From positions 1 through 8,985 of the forward strand of contig CAZHMM010000158.1 of assembly GCA_964533585.1 (NCBI GenBank): DNA of 8,985 nucleotides. The letters are read 5' to 3'. The notes beneath the pieces are model-generated. The model saw nothing but the letters and a program-made list of their open reading frames with translations, did not search any database and was not told the origin of the DNA. Positions 5,971 through 8,985 of the stretch are shown here, one piece after another. The stretch is from Elioraea sp964533585. Lineage in GTDB: Bacteria > Pseudomonadota > Alphaproteobacteria > Acetobacterales > Acetobacteraceae. Every line of letters starts with the position of its first letter. Within the stretch, counting starts at the first letter, position 1. Made by a program: the position numbers and the translations under genes.

Positions 5971-6090
5971 CTACAGCACCAGCGCGCGCAGCGCGAACAA
6001 CGCGACCGCGAGCCAAATCGCGCCGAGCAGCAGCCGCACGCCGGTGCGCATGCGCCGCTCCACGCGCGGCATGGGCGCGCGCTCAGTCAT
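5971..6090 (-). CDS. Predicted 39-residue single-pass membrane protein
   Basis: This short frame begins MTERAPMPRVERRMRTGVRL and continues into one hydrophobic helix (about residues 17-39, LLLGAIWLAVALFALRALVL) before TAG. The N-terminal arm carries several arginines, so by the positive-inside rule it should face the cytoplasm. Its ATG lies inside the last codons of the flavocytochrome gene (8-base overlap), which points to translational coupling. Nearly every codon ends in G or C, as in the neighbouring real genes, and the frame fills the whole gap up to the cytochrome stop codon. It may be a small subunit or assembly partner of the flavocytochrome. I do not recognise the family, and no clear ribosome site is seen. 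Confidence 0.55.
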   Translation of the reverse strand: MTERAPMPRVERRMRTGVRLLLGAIWLAVALFALRALVL

Positions 6091-7408
6091 AGTCGAACCG
6101 CTCGTAGCGGATCGCGTCCGGCGGCAGCCCGAGCCGCTCCAGCGTCGCGGCGACCGCCAGCATCATCGGCGTCGGCCCGCAGACCATCGCCACCGTGGCG
6201 TTCGGATCGAGCCCCGCGATCGCCTCGCGCAGGATCGTCTCGTCGAGGATGCCGCGCGTCGCGCCGGCGCAGAGCGGTCCCTCGTCCACACGCAGATGGA
6301 GGCCGAAGCCCTTCTCGGCGGCGGTGCGCGCAAGCTCGTCGCGGTAGAGCAGCCGCTCGGCCGTCCAAGCCCCGTAAACGAGCCTCACCGCGCCGGCATC
6401 CGGCCGCGCGGCGAGGTCGCGCCAGAGTGACAGGATCGGCGCGATTCCCGCCCCGCCGGCAATCAGCAGGATCGACCGGCGCTCACGCGGATCGAGCACG
6501 AAGGCGCCGTGCGGCGCATCGACGCGCACGGCTGAGCCGAACGGCAGTGCGCCGATCGCGCGCGTGAGGTCGCCGGCCTCGCGGATGACGAAGGCAAGGC
6601 GCGGGTCGTCGGGCGCGGAGGCGATCGAGAACGGGTTGTCGTCCCAGGGCGCGCGCCGGCCGAAGGCAAGCCAGGCGAACTGCCCGGCGGCGAAGCCGAG
6701 CGGCGCGCGCGACGGGCGGTCGAGCACGACCTCCCAGTAATCCGGCCCGAGCGGCGTGACAGTGGCGACGCGCCAGCCGGCGCGGCCGTCGCGGATCGGC
6801 TTGATCGCCCAGGTCCAGACCAGGGCGAAGCCAGCGAGCGCGAACCCGCCGAGCCAGAACGCGCGGAGCGGCGCGGCCTCGCTGTAGAGCCCGACGCGCA
6901 GCGCGTGATCGACGGCGAAGGCCGCTGCCGCGAGCCCGACCGCCGCATGCGGCGCGCGCCAGCGCTGATAGGCGAGGCCGATGCGCGCGCGCGCGAGCGA
7001 CGCCGCGACCACGACCAGCAGCAGCATCAGCGCGATCACGCCGCTCTGCATCCGCTCCGCGCGCAGCATGCCGATCAGCCCGCGCAGCGCGAGCTCCGGG
7101 TTGGTCAGCAGCGGCGGGGCGACAAAGGCGAGCGGGTGCAGCAGCACCATCGCCGCGAGCGCGATCCCGGCCGAGCGATGCACCCGCATGGTGCGGTCGA
7201 TGCCGATCCGTCCCGCGATCGTCTCCAGCCGGCCGGAATGGGCGAACTGCAACAGCATCAGCGCCAGCGCGGCGAGCCCGAGCCCGATGCCGAGCTCCGC
7301 CTGCACGGCCTCGGGCGGTTCGCCTGAGGCAAGCGCCAGGATCAGCGGCGCACAGGCGGCGAACACGAACAGGACGGCAAGCAGCCCCGGCGGCAGGCCG
7401 CGCGTCAC
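6083..7408 (-). CDS. Transmembrane flavocytochrome, ferric reductase/NADPH oxidase-like
   Basis: The 441-residue product has six predicted membrane helices in the first 201 residues, then a ferredoxin-NADP reductase-type domain. Two histidine pairs spaced 14 apart, His77/His91 and His154/His168, are placed as in NOX and ferric reductases and should hold two b hemes. FAD binding is indicated by NPFSIAS (258-264), where Asn replaces the more usual His of HPFS. NAD(P)H binding is indicated by AGGAGIAPILSLWRDL (317-332) and VCGPTPMM (409-416), with the C-terminal YERF expected to pack on the flavin. It would move electrons from cytoplasmic NAD(P)H across the membrane to iron, oxygen or a periplasmic carrier. 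The GTG start overlaps the upstream stop in a GTGA, and the end overlaps the 39-residue gene. The physiological acceptor is not evident. Confidence 0.9.
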   Translation of the reverse strand: MTRGLPPGLLAVLFVFAACAPLILALASGEPPEAVQAELGIGLGLAALALMLLQFAHSGRLETIAGRIGIDRTMRVHRSAGIALAAMVLLHPLAFVAPPLLTNPELALRGLIGMLRAERMQSGVIALMLLLVVVAASLARARIGLAYQRWRAPHAAVGLAAAAFAVDHALRVGLYSEAAPLRAFWLGGFALAGFALVWTWAIKPIRDGRAGWRVATVTPLGPDYWEVVLDRPSRAPLGFAAGQFAWLAFGRRAPWDDNPFSIASAPDDPRLAFVIREAGDLTRAIGALPFGSAVRVDAPHGAFVLDPRERRSILLIAGGAGIAPILSLWRDLAARPDAGAVRLVYGAWTAERLLYRDELARTAAEKGFGLHLRVDEGPLCAGATRGILDETILREAIAGLDPNATVAMVCGPTPMMLAVAATLERLGLPPDAIRYERFDYD

Positions 7409-8985
7409 GCCAGGCGTTCCAGCGCGAGCTTGTGCCCGCCGAGCCGCGAAAAGAGGCCGGTGCGGCAGGTCAGCACGACGATCTGCATCCGTTCCGCCGC
7501 GTCACTCAGGATGTCGAACATGCGCTCGATGCGCTGATCGTCGGAGAACACCAGCGCGTCGTCGAGGATCACCGGCGCGGGCCGTCCCTGCTCGTGCAGC
7601 AGGTCAGCGAAGGCGAGGCGGACCAGCACCGCGATCTGCTCCTGCGTCCCGGCGGACAGGATGTCGAAGGACTCGTCGCGGCCGTCGCGCGTCAGCCCGG
7701 TGACCGCGAAGCTCTCGTCGAGCAGTGCGCGCGCGCCTGGCAGCAGCGCCTCGAGCCACGGCTGCAGCCGCTGCGAGACCGGGGCGAGGTAGCGCTCGGT
7801 CGCCTCGCGCTCTGCCGCGTCGATCGCCTCGCGCAGCAGCATCAGCGCGGCGCGGCGCGCCTCCAACTGCACGGCCTCGCGGCGGGCGAGCGCGGCGGCG
7901 GCCTCCTCGCGCGCGATCGCCTCGTCGAGCGCATCGCCTTCGAGTGCGCGCAGTTCCGCTTCCGCGGCCGCCAGCGCTTCGCGATCGCTCGCCGCTGCCT
8001 CGCGCGCCGCCTTGAGCGCACCGCGCAGCCGTTCGGCGCGCTTGCGCGCGAGCGTCGCTTCGGTCTCGTCGGCCAGGGGAAGTGCATCGGCTTCGCGGCG
8101 GCGCGTCGCCGCGGTGGCGAGGCGGTCGGCGAGACGCGTTTCCAGCGCCGCGTCCGGCTCGCGCTCGCGCGTGGCGGCGAGACGCGCGGCACTCGCCTCG
8201 GCCTCGCGAAGCGCGGTGTCGCGCGCGGTCTCGGCAGCGACGGCGGCCTCGCGTGCGGCGCGTTCGGCGGTCTCGGCCGGTACGGAGGCGGAGGCGGCGA
8301 TGGTCTCATCGGCGCGCGCCGTCTCGACCGCTCGCTCCGCATCGGCCAGCGCCTGCGCTGCAGCATCTGCCGGCGGGACCGTGTCGAGGCCGAGCGCGGC
8401 GAGCCGTTCCGCAACTCCGGCGGCGAGCATGGCCGCGCGCTGGGCAAGGCTCGCCACCGCCTCGGCGGTGGGCTTCCCTGCGAGCGCGCCCACGCGGGAG
8501 GCGGCATCGCGTGCGGCTGTATCGAATGCCTCGCGGCGCGCGGCGGCGGCGCGGGCGGCAAGCAGGTCGGGCACCTCCGCCTGGGCGAGGGCCGCGGCGA
8601 GCTCGGCTTCCGCCGCGGCGACCGGATCCGTGCCGACCCGATCGGCCGGAGTGACGCGGATCACCGCGTGTCCGGGGACCTCGATGGTGAGCGGGCTGAG
8701 CACCGCGCGCGCGGTCTCGCCCGGCGCGAGCGCGCTGCCATCGAGCTGCACGCTGCCACCAGCCGGCACGGTGACGGCGAGCCGCGGCGCGGCGGACTCG
8801 GCCGTCGCCCGTGCAGCGGCAAGGCGTTCTGAGATCGCATCGAGCCGTTTCATGAGCGGTGGCGTCAGCATGATCGCATCGCGCTTGGCGGCGGCGTCCG
8901 TCATCGCGCCCAGCGCCTTGTCCGCATCGGCGGCGCGGAGTCCGGCCTCCGCGGCCAGCTCGGCCTGCGCCGGCAGGGTCGCGAC
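7405..8985 (-). CDS. YhaN-like SMC/Rad50-type coiled-coil ATPase, C-terminal part (partial, 5' end outside window)
   Basis: About 526 residues are visible; the frame has no stop up to the window edge, so an internal ATG at 8904 is not the start. Most of it is Ala/Glu/Arg-rich coiled coil. Near the visible N-terminus a small beta-rich insert (LAVTVPAGGSVQLDG to IRVTPADRVG) interrupts the coil, as I remember from YhaN-like proteins. The C-terminal ATPase lobe has the ABC signature LSAGTQEQIAVLVRLA, 84 residues from the end, the Walker B-type VILDDALVFSD, and a switch-like strand QIVVLTCR. The Walker A lobe would lie beyond the edge. Relatives pair with an SbcD/YhaO-like nuclease in DNA end processing, so such a gene is expected upstream. 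The overlap with the flavocytochrome gene implies co-transcription, although the two functions have no obvious link. Confidence 0.85.
   Translation of the reverse strand, partial: VATLPAQAELAAEAGLRAADADKALGAMTDAAAKRDAIMLTPPLMKRLDAISERLAAARATAESAAPRLAVTVPAGGSVQLDGSALAPGETARAVLSPLTIEVPGHAVIRVTPADRVGTDPVAAAEAELAAALAQAEVPDLLAARAAAARREAFDTAARDAASRVGALAGKPTAEAVASLAQRAAMLAAGVAERLAALGLDTVPPADAAAQALADAERAVETARADETIAASASVPAETAERAAREAAVAAETARDTALREAEASAARLAATREREPDAALETRLADRLATAATRRREADALPLADETEATLARKRAERLRGALKAAREAAASDREALAAAEAELRALEGDALDEAIAREEAAAALARREAVQLEARRAALMLLREAIDAAEREATERYLAPVSQRLQPWLEALLPGARALLDESFAVTGLTRDGRDESFDILSAGTQEQIAVLVRLAFADLLHEQGRPAPVILDDALVFSDDQRIERMFDILSDAAERMQIVVLTCRTGLFSRLGGHKLALERLA

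Noticed and set aside
7432..8832. Plus-strand open frame of 466 codons opposite the YhaN-like ATPase
   Set aside because: Arg/Gly-rich with no motifs; the minus-strand product has an ABC signature and Walker B motif. Long antisense frames are expected at this GC content.
1..8985. Search for a defence system, CRISPR array, transposon ends, tRNA or riboswitch
   Set aside because: No regularly spaced repeats, transposase motifs, tRNA-like cloverleaf or riboswitch core was seen; the YhaN-like ATPase alone is not evidence for a defence island.

Overview
The window is very GC-rich (about 70% by eye), densely packed, and has strongly GC-biased third codon positions. The gene content is an M48 protease followed by a DsbA-like protein, a Bug-type solute receptor, a stand-alone EAL protein and small c-type cytochromes. 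This suggests an alphaproteobacterium, most likely a Rhodospirillales/Acetobacteraceae relative (Roseomonas/Elioraea-like). That placement is an inference from family resemblance and composition, not a measured assignment. No rRNA, tRNA, CRISPR array, transposase or other mobile element was found.

Layout. (1) Bases 1-1338, plus strand: the C-terminal TPR part of an M48 (BepA/YfgC-like) envelope protease, overlapping by 4 bases a periplasmic DsbA/ScsC-like thiol oxidoreductase. This is a cell-envelope protein quality unit. (2) Bases 1340-1386: a GC-rich stem-loop fills the short gap between convergent genes. (3) Bases 1388-2191, minus strand: a stand-alone EAL c-di-GMP phosphodiesterase with all catalytic residues. 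Upstream of it is a 208-base gap holding three inverted repeats. (4) Bases 2400-5609, minus strand: a three-gene catabolic operon read dpaL (2,3-diaminopropionate ammonia-lyase) -> bug (periplasmic substrate-binding protein) -> qor (zinc-free quinone oxidoreductase). (5) Bases 5610-5679: a divergent promoter region with a perfect TTGAC-N4-GTCAA palindrome of the FNR/FixK/NnrR type. (6) Bases 5680-5967, plus strand: a small exported mono-heme cytochrome c. (7) Bases 5971-8985, minus strand: a translationally coupled run of a YhaN-like coiled-coil ATPase (cut by the window edge), a six-helix NOX/ferric-reductase-like flavocytochrome, and a 39-residue single-helix membrane peptide that falls below usual ORF cut-offs.

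How the parts may work together. The operon looks like uptake and breakdown of a small amino acid: DpaL would turn diaminopropionate into pyruvate and ammonia, and the Bug protein may be its receptor. The most notable point is the control region at 5610-5680. Its palindrome sits at almost exactly the class II activator distance from a plausible start site for the cytochrome gene, and also overlaps the proposed dpaL ribosome binding site. It could therefore switch the cytochrome on and dpaL off in response to oxygen or nitric oxide. The cytochrome converges on a transmembrane flavocytochrome with two predicted b hemes, so a small redox module is possible. This is inference only.
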